Positions 1 to 7,077 of a stretch of 24,966 nt of DNA are shown here, piece after piece. Source of the stretch: a virus; IMG/VR virus record IMGVR_UViG_3300005795_000002, positions 1-24,966 of that record. The stretch is one strand, 5' to 3'. Position 1 is the stretch's first letter; the number at the start of each line of letters is the position of its first letter. The position numbers and the translations under genes were made by a program. The notes under the pieces are model-generated. The model made no database searches. It worked only from the letters and a program-made list of their open reading frames with translations, and was not told where the DNA came from.

Positions 1-164
1 TGCAGGGCGCGCGCCGCGTCGCCCAGCACGCAAGCCGGGATGCCACCACCAAAATGAGCAAGGCGTACTGCGCGCAGCAGCCCCCAGCAGTCGTAGGCGT
101 TCGGGCCGGTCGCGCCGGCCTCCCACGGCTTCCACAAGTACTCGCTGATCTGATCGGCCCTCAT
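1..164 (-). CDS. NlpC/P60-type tail peptidase, partial (N-terminus only)
   Basis: Only the first 54 residues are inside the window; the gene runs off the left edge. The ATG at 164-162 overlaps the stop of the DUF1833 gene (ATGA). Residues 23-30 read NAYDCWGL, the Asp-Cys-x-Gly motif that carries the catalytic cysteine (C26) of NlpC/P60 peptidases. In lambda-type tails such a protein (the gpK family) sits in the tail-tip operon after the tape measure and is thought to cut peptidoglycan during DNA entry or to act in tip assembly. The position, last in the row of tail genes, fits. The call rests on the motif and on context; the histidine part of the active site is not in view. Confidence 0.8.
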   Translation of the reverse strand, partial: MRADQISEYLWKPWEAGATGPNAYDCWGLLRAVRLAHFGGGIPACVLGDAARAL

Positions 165-697
165 CGGACCAGGCCCGGGAAGCGACTGGCCAGGTACTTC
201 ATGCCGGGGAAGGCGGCGTTGTGTACGTCATCCAGCGTGGCCGTACCAGTGATCTGCAGGCCGGCGGCATTGACGTTGGTGAGTTCCATCAAGATGGGAG
301 GGTCCATGCCGGGCTTGGATAGGTCCGTGGACACGAAAGGCCGATAGATCATTACGATGGGCTCGCTGGGCGCGCTCGCGGCCGCCTCCAGATGGGCGAT
401 GATTTCCTGCGTCCCGCCAGGCAGCGTGACTTTCATCTGTGGCACTTGGTCCTCTTCGAACCCGGCGAGCGAGAATCCGAAGGGCGCAGCGGTGAAATCC
501 ACGTACTGCCCACCATGCAGCGGGGCATCACCTTCCAATCGGGCCGCGATGTTCTCGTAGCCCAACACCACGCGAATGGCCGTAGGCTGGCCTTCGTCGT
601 CCACGAACTTCGAATGCAGGACTTCCAGCGTGTCAAACACAACTCGGTCCTGTGGCGCGCTCGCGTAGGCCTCTTTCAATGCCTGTTCCAAACTCAT
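161..697 (-). CDS. DUF1833-type minor tail protein
   Basis: 178 residues from the ATG at 697, starting MSLEQALKEAYAS. The open frame extends further upstream, but that part would run through a hairpin and into the neighbouring gene, so the internal ATG is preferred. The Shine-Dalgarno match is weak. The sequence has the layout of the DUF1833 family found next to NlpC/P60 genes in siphovirus tail-tip operons: an N-terminal helix, then beta-rich stretches such as VVLGYENIAARLEGDAP and EPIVMIYRPFVSTDL. The exact role in the tip is not known for the family. Its stop overlaps the start of the peptidase gene by four bases, suggesting coupled translation. Confidence comes mainly from gene order. Confidence 0.72.
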   Translation of the reverse strand: MSLEQALKEAYASAPQDRVVFDTLEVLHSKFVDDEGQPTAIRVVLGYENIAARLEGDAPLHGGQYVDFTAAPFGFSLAGFEEDQVPQMKVTLPGGTQEIIAHLEAAASAPSEPIVMIYRPFVSTDLSKPGMDPPILMELTNVNAAGLQITGTATLDDVHNAAFPGMKYLASRFPGLVR

Positions 698-711
698 AGA
701 GACACCCAAAG

Positions 712-733
712 AAAAGGCCCGCCGAAGCGGGCC
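712..733 (-). terminator. TTCG hairpin with short U-tract, minus strand
   Basis: On the minus strand GGCCCGC-TTCG-GCGGGCC (733-716) is followed by TTTTC. The stem is a perfect 7 bp with a UUCG tetraloop. It lies 3' of the 119-residue minor tail gene and only about 18 bases before the DUF1833 start codon. It can act as a weak intrinsic terminator or as a stem that protects or processes the mRNA. Downstream tail genes need read-through, which Q antitermination would supply. Confidence 0.6.
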
Positions 734-752
734 AAAACTGACATTCAGTGTG

Positions 753-1112
753 CTAGTCGATGTTGAGCTTTTCGACTTGACCTGACACTCGCCAAACGCC
801 TGTAGCGGAAACCAACTCCTCCGTGGGCGCCTTGATGAAGCGCACTCGGGCCAGTCGCACGCCTCGACCATCTCGGATCTTCAACATGAACCAACCAGTC
901 CACCCGTTAAGGGCGTCCGCAGCGAACTCCGAATACGTCGAAAACTGCTCCCCCGTGAGGACAAACTGGACAGACTGCACGACGGGATAGACTCGAAAGC
1001 GCCGGCGTTGGCGTGCCAACCCGCTATCCATCGGAGTACGAATGAACGGGTCTTGGGGCTGGCGAGAGAAACTTGCCAATGGCAGTGAAACGGGCCATAC
1101 AGGTAAAGTCAT
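753..1112 (-). CDS. Minor tail protein following the tape measure (unnamed family)
   Basis: 119 residues, ATG at 1112 with GGTGAG just upstream. It starts three bases after the tape-measure stop, which is where many siphoviruses encode the minor tail proteins (lambda gpM/gpL zone). The protein is Trp/Arg-rich with alternating hydrophobic residues (for example WFMLKIRDGRGVRLARVRFI), suggesting a beta-rich tip component. No catalytic motif or membrane segment is seen. The name is by position and general make-up only; I do not recognise the exact family. Confidence 0.7.
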   Translation of the reverse strand: MTLPVWPVSLPLASFSRQPQDPFIRTPMDSGLARQRRRFRVYPVVQSVQFVLTGEQFSTYSEFAADALNGWTGWFMLKIRDGRGVRLARVRFIKAPTEELVSATGVWRVSGQVEKLNID

Positions 1113-1115
1113 ATC

Positions 1116-4100
1116 TCACCCCAACTGCGGTACAAGACCGAATCTTTTTTGCATAGCGCGTCCCGTCGCACTTTGACCGGTTTCGATGGCTGACCCAAGC
1201 CGCCGATCGATCTGTCTCCAGATCATGTCGATTGATAGCGAGCCATCCGCGTTCTGACGAGCCTGCACGGCTGGCTCGGAAGGCGCCCCCGTCATGCTGA
1301 TGTGAACGCTTGGAGCGCCACCGAACCCTCCCGCTGCCCCGCCTGTCGTGAGCGGCGTAACGTAACCGCCTTGCTCGCCGGTCATTAGGAACGTCTTGCC
1401 CTCGGTCCGGTAGAGCTCCGGCCCCTTTTCGTTCACTTCCCAGAGCTGGCCAGATCCCACGCCGCCGCCCCCCGCCCGACCGCCCATTACCCCAAGCGAC
1501 TCCAGGCTCCAGGGGTTGCCGGTATTCGTGGTGGTCCAATCGCTCGGTTGGAAAGCGCTGGCAGCGAACCCGGAAATTGCACCAAAAAGAGGGGTTGCGG
1601 CGGCCTGAAGCTGCATCTTCACGAGCGATGCCACGAAAGCGCGCCCAACGTCGCCAATACTGACTTTCGTCCCCGTCGCCCATGCGGCTCCGGCGTCCGT
1701 CAGCCCATCGTAGAGATTGGTGAATGCATTCTTTGCCTGACTGGCAACGTCTCGCGCCTTGTCTGCATAGTCCTGCCATGCGGCCGTTGCGCCGTTCGTC
1801 CAATCCGCCTCGGCGACTCGAAGCCGCTCATTGGCCGCCAATTCCAGCTCAAGGCGCTGATCCTGATACTGCTGAAGCGCCGCCAGTTCCTGCTCGTAGA
1901 CCGACTGGCTAATACGGTTCTCGCTCCGAGACCGTGATAGGTCATATCGGCGCCGATCTGCGTCCTGATTTACCTGGTTGATTCTCGCCTGAAGCTCGCG
2001 CTCCGCCCCGCCCATGCCAACCGCTTCCACCTGGCTGCGGATCGCCTGCTCACGCACCGAGAGGGAATTCATCAGTGCATCGCTGTAGGCCTGAACCTGC
2101 AACAGCTCTTGACGCTCCAGCCGTGCGATTGCATTGCCGTGTTCCTTCCGAGCCTGCTCGATAGCTGCGTTGACGCGCCGCAACTCCCCCTCGTAGCGCT
2201 CCCGCGCCTTGACCTGCGCAGCACCACCCGAGAGGTCAATCTCCTTCTGTAGCAACGCTGCCTGGTTGCCCAAGGCAGATTGGCGCGCTGACAACTCTTG
2301 ATCCAGCGCCTCTCGGGCGGAAATCACGCCCTGCTGCTGCTGCGCCCGGATATCGGAAAGATGCCCACGCAGGGCCTCCTCCTCATCTTTGTATTGCTGC
2401 TGTAGCGCTTCAATACTTCCAGAAAGCTCCAGCCTGCCGGTGCGGGCGTCGGCATTCTTGCCCGCCTTTTCGTATTTCTCCGTCAGTTCAGCCTTGCGCG
2501 CCGTCGCAGCCGCCAGCGCTTCGTTGTACTTCTCGCTGCCCTGTTCAAGGCCCACCACGGCAGCAGAAAACTGTGCTTCCACCGCCTTGATGTTGGATTC
2601 GTACTGCTCCTGCCCAGTCTGGTGCTTCCCCCCGCTGATGAACGCACTCACGCGGTCATCCCGCGCTTTTGCATCGCGCGCGTCGGCAAGTCGCTGCTGC
2701 GCCTCAAAGGCTTCGAGGTCGCCGCCTGCGACCGCCGGGGTCATACGGCCATTGATTTGAGACAGCTCCCGGTTCAGCTGCCGAACCCGATTCTTCGCGC
2801 CACGGTCGCCGCCTTCCGCGGCCGACTTGTATCGGTCAATCTCCGCACGCAGATAATCGGCCCGATTCGCATCTGACTGAGGCGTGTAGTCAAAGGCATT
2901 CATCGGGTTGAGAAAGCGCGCTGCTCCCCCGGCACCGGCCGCAGCCTGCCCCCAAAAGCCCGCGCCTTCCTTCTTCGCGCGCTGCATGGCTTCCGTAACG
3001 CCGTTCACGCCGTCCGTGAGGATATTCAACTGCTCCGCGGCGAACTTACCGACCCCAGAATCCACAACGGTTCGGACAAAATCCGTCCAAGCCGTCGAAC
3101 TGCGCCCTAGTGCAGCCTGGGCTGCTTTCGCCGCCTCCTCGACGGAACCGGCGAACTCACTACGCAATTGCGCCGCGAACTTGGGCAGAAAGTCTTCGGA
3201 AAGTACCTGCCCCTGTTCGAGCATCTTGCTCAACTCGGCGGTGCTGACGCCCATCGCTCGAGCCGCAATCTGGAAGGCGCCAGGCAGGCGCTCGCCCAGC
3301 TGCCCCCGTAGCTCTTCTGCCTGCACAGATCCTTTGGACATCATCTGCTGTATTGCAGTCAATGCGCCGCTGGTTTGATCTGCGTTCAAGTGCAGCACAG
3401 TGGCCGCCTCGGCGACGGCGGTAAAAATTTCACGCGTCCGGTCACCCTCCAGCGACGTGCCACGCGATGCTGCGGCCAAGGACACATAGTCCTTCGCAAC
3501 CTGGTCAAGACTGAGCCCGAGCCTCTTGGTGGTGTCGCGCAGGTACTCCATATCCTGAGACGCACCCAGGACGCTGCCACCATTGATGAACTTCAATCCA
3601 ACCGTCAGCTTATCGACCTGCGCTTGGATTTCAACAAGACCACGCGCCGATCTAAGAGCCGCAGCCTCGATTCCGGCCAGCACCGGCACACCGACGCCGA
3701 TGCCCACCAATGCAACGCTCAGCGGGCTCATTCCGGCGGCCAGTTCGCTGATCCGCTCACCAGCCGAGGTTGCGCCCGCCGTAATCCGGTCCAGCCCAGA
3801 CCGCAGAGCGTCCGACTGTCCGGCCGCACGCTTCATGGACTCTTCAGATGCGGCAATCTGCGCAATGAAGGGCGCCGCCTGGTTCGTGACACCCAGTTGC
3901 GCGGCCTGCAAGCGCATAAGCTCCGAGCGCGCCAGGCCGGACGTGCTTGCTTGCTGCGTCAGGCTTCGCATAAAGCGGGAGATTGCGCGGGTTGACGCCT
4001 CGCTCCCGTTTTCCGTAGCCTCGGCCACAGCCCTCTGCGAAGCTTCCGTGCGGCGAGCCGCAGCCTCGTTCGATGCGGCCCAGGCATCTGCAGATCTGCC

Positions 4101-4169
4101 TGCGCGCGACAACTCCAGGATGTACCCGGAGGCGTCCGCGCCGAGCCGGACAGTTGTTTCGTTCGCCAT
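1116..4169 (-). CDS. Tail tape measure protein
   Basis: 1017 residues, the longest gene in view, ATG at 4169 with GAGGTAGG upstream. It fixes tail length and is threaded inside the tail tube; at about 0.15 nm per residue (established rule) it predicts a tail of roughly 150 nm. A tape-measure domain lies around residues 190-350, with the typical GQLGERLPGAF stretch. A hydrophobic segment at about 147-172 could be a membrane-inserting part. Residues about 430-800 are Gln/Glu/Ala/Arg-rich and coiled-coil-like. Residues about 790-880 (YDGLTDAGAAWATGTKVS, then VGRAFVASLVKMQLQAA) match the lambda gpH-like C-terminal domain. The last 36 residues resemble a segment of the protein at 14027-14719 (see findings). 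The chaperone genes lie upstream, as expected. Confidence 0.95.
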   Translation of the reverse strand: MANETTVRLGADASGYILELSRAGRSADAWAASNEAAARRTEASQRAVAEATENGSEASTRAISRFMRSLTQQASTSGLARSELMRLQAAQLGVTNQAAPFIAQIAASEESMKRAAGQSDALRSGLDRITAGATSAGERISELAAGMSPLSVALVGIGVGVPVLAGIEAAALRSARGLVEIQAQVDKLTVGLKFINGGSVLGASQDMEYLRDTTKRLGLSLDQVAKDYVSLAAASRGTSLEGDRTREIFTAVAEAATVLHLNADQTSGALTAIQQMMSKGSVQAEELRGQLGERLPGAFQIAARAMGVSTAELSKMLEQGQVLSEDFLPKFAAQLRSEFAGSVEEAAKAAQAALGRSSTAWTDFVRTVVDSGVGKFAAEQLNILTDGVNGVTEAMQRAKKEGAGFWGQAAAGAGGAARFLNPMNAFDYTPQSDANRADYLRAEIDRYKSAAEGGDRGAKNRVRQLNRELSQINGRMTPAVAGGDLEAFEAQQRLADARDAKARDDRVSAFISGGKHQTGQEQYESNIKAVEAQFSAAVVGLEQGSEKYNEALAAATARKAELTEKYEKAGKNADARTGRLELSGSIEALQQQYKDEEEALRGHLSDIRAQQQQGVISAREALDQELSARQSALGNQAALLQKEIDLSGGAAQVKARERYEGELRRVNAAIEQARKEHGNAIARLERQELLQVQAYSDALMNSLSVREQAIRSQVEAVGMGGAERELQARINQVNQDADRRRYDLSRSRSENRISQSVYEQELAALQQYQDQRLELELAANERLRVAEADWTNGATAAWQDYADKARDVASQAKNAFTNLYDGLTDAGAAWATGTKVSIGDVGRAFVASLVKMQLQAAATPLFGAISGFAASAFQPSDWTTTNTGNPWSLESLGVMGGRAGGGGVGSGQLWEVNEKGPELYRTEGKTFLMTGEQGGYVTPLTTGGAAGGFGGAPSVHISMTGAPSEPAVQARQNADGSLSIDMIWRQIDRRLGSAIETGQSATGRAMQKRFGLVPQLG

Positions 4170-4172
4170 TAC

Positions 4173-4607
4173 CTACCTCTTCACAGCTTCCGCCACTTTC
4201 TTCTCAAGGACAGCCCTCATCGCGGCGCCCGCGCGTCCTCGGGATCCGTCATAGCCGGGATGGAAGAACGGTTCCGCGGCCTGCCGAGAGGAGCCCCACT
4301 CCTTGAACCGCCAATAAAAGGCATCCCGGGCAATCCCGACCAAATAGGAGGCCCGAACACCCCGCAAGGAGTCCTCTTCGTCAAAAACAACGAAAACCGA
4401 CTTTTTCAGCGTGCCAGCGGGGTAGTGCTTGCCAGCACGCGTATGTCCTTTTGGCCCCTGCGGCGCGCGCCGGATCACTTCTTCATGCACCACCCTCGCC
4501 CCAGCCACCGCCGCCTGGCGAAGAACGCTTTCGGAAGCCACGGCCTCCAGCCTGTTGATCACATCCTTAATCCCGGCCGGATTAACCACCGTCATCGCTC
4601 TCGCCAT
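4173..4607 (-). CDS. HK97 gp10-like head-tail/minor tail protein
   Basis: 144 residues from the ATG at 4607 (MARAMTVVNPAG), with GGAGAAGG just upstream; an ATG ten codons earlier (4637) is possible but would lengthen the overlap with the preceding gene. Features of the HK97-gp10 family: an N-terminal helix (IKDVINRLEAVAS), then VVHEEVIRRAPQ, a central basic Gly/Lys loop (GKHYPAGTLKKSVFV), and a C-terminal AEPFFHPGYDGSRGRA leading into a helix. The family sits at the head-tail joint or tail terminator position. Here it is unusual in lying between the tail chaperones and the tape measure rather than next to the DUF3168 gene. It overlaps the end of the T frame by 26 bases. Confidence 0.78.
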   Translation of the reverse strand: MARAMTVVNPAGIKDVINRLEAVASESVLRQAAVAGARVVHEEVIRRAPQGPKGHTRAGKHYPAGTLKKSVFVVFDEEDSLRGVRASYLVGIARDAFYWRFKEWGSSRQAAEPFFHPGYDGSRGRAGAAMRAVLEKKVAEAVKR

Positions 4608-5315
4608 GTCCTTCTCCGCTTGTAGGTACTTCACCAAAGAGGGTTGCCGTAAGCAGTTCAGACATCCGCTCAGGATCGTCGACCACGATCAGATCGGCCG
4701 CCGCTTGTTGATCCACACGACGGGTCGCGTCGTTCCAGGGAAGGAAGAACAGGTCATCAAACGGCTTCGGGTGATTCTTGGTGTCGCGGTTGATGTTCGC
4801 CAGCATTGACACCACGGCGCCGGCGCGCCGGTCGTCAATATGAGAGCCAAACGGCTCTATGTTGGCGAAGGCCATGTACTCGGCAAATTCGGCGCTACTT
4901 AGGCGCTGGAGGAGCTCGCGGACTGGGATTCCGAGTTGGAGTGAGAGCCGGAAGGCGAAGCGCCGCTCGGGGCGGCTTCGGAGTTTTTTTCGGCGCCCTC
5001 CATGGCCTGCTGTCCTAACCCGTTCAGGCGCGATGCCGCGCCAGCAAGGTCGTTCAGCACCCCGGCTGGAAGCCGTTGTAGATTGCCGATGTCCGCCTCC
5101 GTGAACACCAGGGCGCCGCTTTCGTCCACAGCGGTCGCGACTACCAAGCGTGCCTGGAATTCGGACAGCGGTGCGCCAGCCTTCGCCGCGGAGAGAAAGA
5201 TATCGCGACCCTCGGCCGTGATCTCGCTGACACGCAGCACGCGCTTGCCCACGGGTACATCTTCGTGGCGCGGAGCGTTCTCCGTGAACAGCTCGGCTTT
5301 CGTAAGGAGTTTCAT
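4582..5315 (-). CDS. Tail assembly chaperone GT fusion, made by -1 frameshift
   Basis: A 244-residue product is predicted if ribosomes slip -1 on A AAA AAC at 4989-4983: 111 residues of the G frame, then 133 of the T frame down to the stop at 4584-4582. I translated the junction: after ...GAEKN the new frame gives LRSRPERRFAFRLSLQLGIP and continues RELLQRLSSAEFAEYMAFAN with no stop. The segment with 'AEFAEYMAF' followed by 'EPFG' is typical of siphovirus T-type chaperones (R-x-L-G...LL..ms..Ef.ew.af...ePfG). Without the slip the T frame would start at the ATG at 4875, in the middle of this domain and with no ribosome binding site. In lambda, gpG and gpGT load the tail tube protein on the tape measure; the same role is inferred here. 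Confidence 0.88.
4899..5315 (-). CDS. Tail assembly chaperone, G-like (unshifted product)
   Basis: 138 residues, ATG at 5315, two bases after the tail tube stop. The first 105 residues are a compact alpha/beta domain (LTKAELFTENAPRHEDVPV, then VLRVSEITAEGRDIFLSAA), typical of the chaperone encoded directly after the tail tube. The last 30 residues are Ser/Pro/Gly-rich and of low complexity, as expected for a stretch whose DNA mainly serves the overlapping T frame and the frameshift signal. It would be the major product, with the GT fusion made from a minority of ribosomes. Membership of a tail chaperone family is inferred from position and the frameshift. Confidence 0.85.
   Translation of the reverse strand: MKLLTKAELFTENAPRHEDVPVGKRVLRVSEITAEGRDIFLSAAKAGAPLSEFQARLVVATAVDESGALVFTEADIGNLQRLPAGVLNDLAGAASRLNGLGQQAMEGAEKNSEAAPSGASPSGSHSNSESQSASSSSA
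4956..4989 (-). promoter_or_regulatory. Programmed -1 ribosomal frameshift site: A AAA AAC plus hairpin
   Basis: On the minus strand G followed by seven A and CTC (4991-4981) contains the slippery heptamer A AAA AAC in the correct phase (zero frame GAA AAA AAC). Six bases after it begins GCCGC-CCCGA-GCGGC (4976-4962), a 5-bp stem; four more pairs (CGAA/TTCG, 4980-4977 with 4959-4956) can form below it around a 2-base bulge. Slippery heptamer, 6-base spacer and stem are the textbook parts of a -1 frameshift signal. Confidence 0.85.
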
Positions 5316-5317
5316 GC

Positions 5318-5977
5318 TTAGCCCCCGCTCACGACGGGGCCGGTGATGCGCAGCGGCACGCTGGAGGTCGCCACCGCGTCAACGGCGCCAGAAAGCGGGT
5401 TGGCACGCACATACGCATCGAAAGTGCGGGTCTTGTTGTTCGGCAACGTCAGCCGGAAGCTGCGTCGCGAGTTCGACGTGTACGCCGCCGACAGCGCAAG
5501 TTGACCGGGATCTTCCGCCGCGGTGATGTCATCGAACTTCTTGTTCAGTTCGATGGTGAAGCTGCCGTATCGCGCAATGCCCAGGATGATCTCCTCGGCC
5601 TGGCTGTCCAGGTCGGTCGTGTCGATTTCGTTGGCCTGGCCGTCGAAGCCGCTGAACGATTTCAGGCCGCCGATCTTGGTCCATTGCACGGGCGTGAGCG
5701 TACCGCCGCTGGTATAGGCTGTCATGGCGGCAGCGTTGATGTTTGCCAGAGCCACGGTGTTGGCGGTGACGTACTCGACCACGGCTTTCACGCCGTTCAG
5801 TTCAGTCGTGCCGACGATGCCGGCGACGGTCACCACATCTCCCGGTTTCAGCCCGTGGGCGGTCGCGGTGATCACCACCGGATTGCTCAGTTGAAGGCCG
5901 GTAATGCTCTTGGCCGCGCCCGAGGTGCCCGAAATCTCCAACTTGGAGTTCTGGGCGGAAATAGCAGTTTGTGCCAT
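5318..5977 (-). CDS. Major tail (tube) protein
   Basis: 219 residues, ATG at 5977 preceded by GGAG seven bases away. It polymerises in hexameric rings to form the tail tube. Telling parts are the N-terminal MAQTAISAQNSKLEISG, the central KIGGLKSFSGFDGQANEIDT with TTDLDSQAEE, and a C-terminal SRRSFRLTLPNNKTRTFDAYV, all typical of siphovirus tube proteins. Residues about 30-95 (LSNPVVITATAHGLKPGD onward, with 'NTVALANIN') form a small inserted beta domain resembling the FCCH-like domain seen in other phage tube proteins. Followed closely by the chaperone pair. A terminator-like hairpin lies just upstream (5990-6016), so its transcription may be separately set. Confidence 0.9.
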   Translation of the reverse strand: MAQTAISAQNSKLEISGTSGAAKSITGLQLSNPVVITATAHGLKPGDVVTVAGIVGTTELNGVKAVVEYVTANTVALANINAAAMTAYTSGGTLTPVQWTKIGGLKSFSGFDGQANEIDTTDLDSQAEEIILGIARYGSFTIELNKKFDDITAAEDPGQLALSAAYTSNSRRSFRLTLPNNKTRTFDAYVRANPLSGAVDAVATSSVPLRITGPVVSGG

Positions 5978-5989
5978 TCGTTTACTCCG

Positions 5990-6016
5990 AAAAAAACAAA
6001 GCCGCCCGAAGGCGGC
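5990..6016 (-). terminator. Intrinsic terminator-like TTCG hairpin upstream of the tail tube gene
   Basis: Minus strand: GCCGCC-TTCG-GGCGGC (6016-6001) followed by TTTGTTTTTTT (6000-5990). A 6-bp GC stem, UUCG tetraloop and long U-tract make it a convincing intrinsic terminator. The U-tract runs directly into the Shine-Dalgarno of the tail tube gene, so read-through RNA also keeps this stem in its 5' region. Confidence 0.75.
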
Positions 6017-6037
6017 TCAGAAAATGAACAATTGCGA

Positions 6038-6382
6038 TCAGTAGTACAGGCTGAAATCCTGCGTTATGCGGGTAAGGTTTGTGTCTTCCTCCCGGCTTGA
6101 AGACCACTCGCCGAGGGGCATTGCCTGCAACCGCTCGTGCAGGGCCCGGCCTACGCCCTGGATAAGCGCCTCGGCGCCGTCCAGGTCGGCAGCGTATATG
6201 TCAATGCGCAGCCGACAGTTCCGAAGCCCATCCGGACCGTCCAGATCGCCGATTGGGACGCCGCCGGCGGCCGTGTATACGATCCATGTGGGCTCGGTCC
6301 CAACAGGCGCGACGCCGGGATACACCTTGTCCGCTACCAGGGCATTCAACGCCTGCGGGACGATCACGCTGATCAGGGCCAT
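6038..6382 (-). CDS. DUF3168-type tail completion/terminator protein
   Basis: 114 residues, ATG at 6382, directly after the stop of the head-tail joining gene (TAA then ATG). The pattern of a short N-terminal helix (QALNALVADKVYPGVAP), then PTWIVYTAAGG and RLRIDIYAADLDGAEAL and a C-terminal strand (TRITQDFSLYY) matches the DUF3168 family, which lies between the head-tail joining and tail tube genes in HK97-like phages and caps the tail at the head end. Gene order agrees exactly. A terminator-like hairpin follows. Confidence 0.82.
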   Translation of the reverse strand: MALISVIVPQALNALVADKVYPGVAPVGTEPTWIVYTAAGGVPIGDLDGPDGLRNCRLRIDIYAADLDGAEALIQGVGRALHERLQAMPLGEWSSSREEDTNLTRITQDFSLYY

Positions 6383-6727
6383 TTACGCCTTCCTTCTTCC
6401 GGTGACGGCAACCAAGTCAACGTGTTCACGGTCCACCAGATCAAGAAGCACGGCGGTGATCTCGTAGGTGACTCCCAGCGTCCGAATACGCATGCCAGTC
6501 GTCAGGTCGGTCCGCCAAGGAATCCGAAATGAGGTCGATACCTCGCTCACTTCTGTCCCCGACGTGACAAGATCCCTTCCCTTCGGCTGCGCAGCATTGG
6601 CCCAGGGCCTGCATACCAGCTCCCAGTCCACAATGACCCCCTGACCGGACGCCCGCCGTTCCTTTACGGGACGCTCAATGCTGATCCGCAGCTTTCGCCG
6701 GCCAGACTCCAGTGACGGCTTAGTCAT
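6383..6727 (-). CDS. Phage head-tail joining protein (HK97/SPP1 gp16-like stopper)
   Basis: 114 residues, ATG at 6727 with AGGTGG seven bases upstream, overlapping the end of the connector gene by eight bases. Beta-rich, with a run of strands (LRISIERPVKERRASGQG, WELVCRPWANA, FRIPWRTDLTTGMRI, YEITAVLLDLVDREHVDLVA) and a C-terminal TGRRKA. This is the layout of the small 'head-tail joining' family that closes the connector after packaging. Neighbours on both sides support the name. Confidence 0.8.
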   Translation of the reverse strand: MTKPSLESGRRKLRISIERPVKERRASGQGVIVDWELVCRPWANAAQPKGRDLVTSGTEVSEVSTSFRIPWRTDLTTGMRIRTLGVTYEITAVLLDLVDREHVDLVAVTGRRKA

Positions 6728-7037
6728 AGAACCACCTGTGCATTTCCATGATCTGCTGTGCCCCCATCGGTACCATCTGCTCCGCGACCTGAGAGGAAAT
6801 CCCCCGATTCTCGTTCCGATGAGCGGTGATCATCAGCAGGGCGTTCCGTACATCCCCGGTGATCAGCAGCGCGTTCGACGGCGAATTGGCCGGCAGTTCA
6901 CTGCCTTCAACAAGAGTTCGCCCCGTCCGGGCCTCAAAGAGGCTGACCGCTCCCTCCCAGTAAGTGGTGAGCAACTTGTCACTGACGTCATCCTCCTCGA
7001 TGCGGAGGTGTTCCCGGATCTCAGTCAAATCCAGCAT
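6720..7037 (-). CDS. Head-tail connector (gp6-like adaptor)
   Basis: 105 residues, ATG at 7037. All-helical, beginning LDLTEIREHLRIEEDDVSD, with LTTYWEGAVSLFEARTGR and a later helix DVRNALLMITAHRNENRG; this is the signature of HK97 gp6-like adaptor proteins that form a ring under the portal. The Shine-Dalgarno is poor. It follows the capsid gene after a 40-base gap holding a strong hairpin, and runs into the next gene with an overlap. Confidence 0.85.
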   Translation of the reverse strand: MLDLTEIREHLRIEEDDVSDKLLTTYWEGAVSLFEARTGRTLVEGSELPANSPSNALLITGDVRNALLMITAHRNENRGISSQVAEQMVPMGAQQIMEMHRWFYD

Positions 7038-7047
7038 TGGTAATCAC

Positions 7048-7065
7048 GGGCCGGTTACCCGGCCC
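7048..7065 (-). other. Hairpin between capsid and connector genes
   Basis: GGGCCGG-GTAA-CCGGCCC on the minus strand (7065-7048), a perfect 7-bp stem 13 bases after the capsid stop codon. It has no U-tract, so it is more likely to shield the abundant capsid mRNA from 3' decay, or lower expression of the genes after it, than to terminate. Confidence 0.5.
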
Positions 7066-7077
7066 GCCCCAGGTCGT

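Noticed and set aside
4582-4875. A separate 97-residue gene starting at 4875
   Set aside because: No ribosome binding site, and the conserved chaperone sequence extends upstream of this ATG in the same frame to the slippery site; it is the shifted part of GT.
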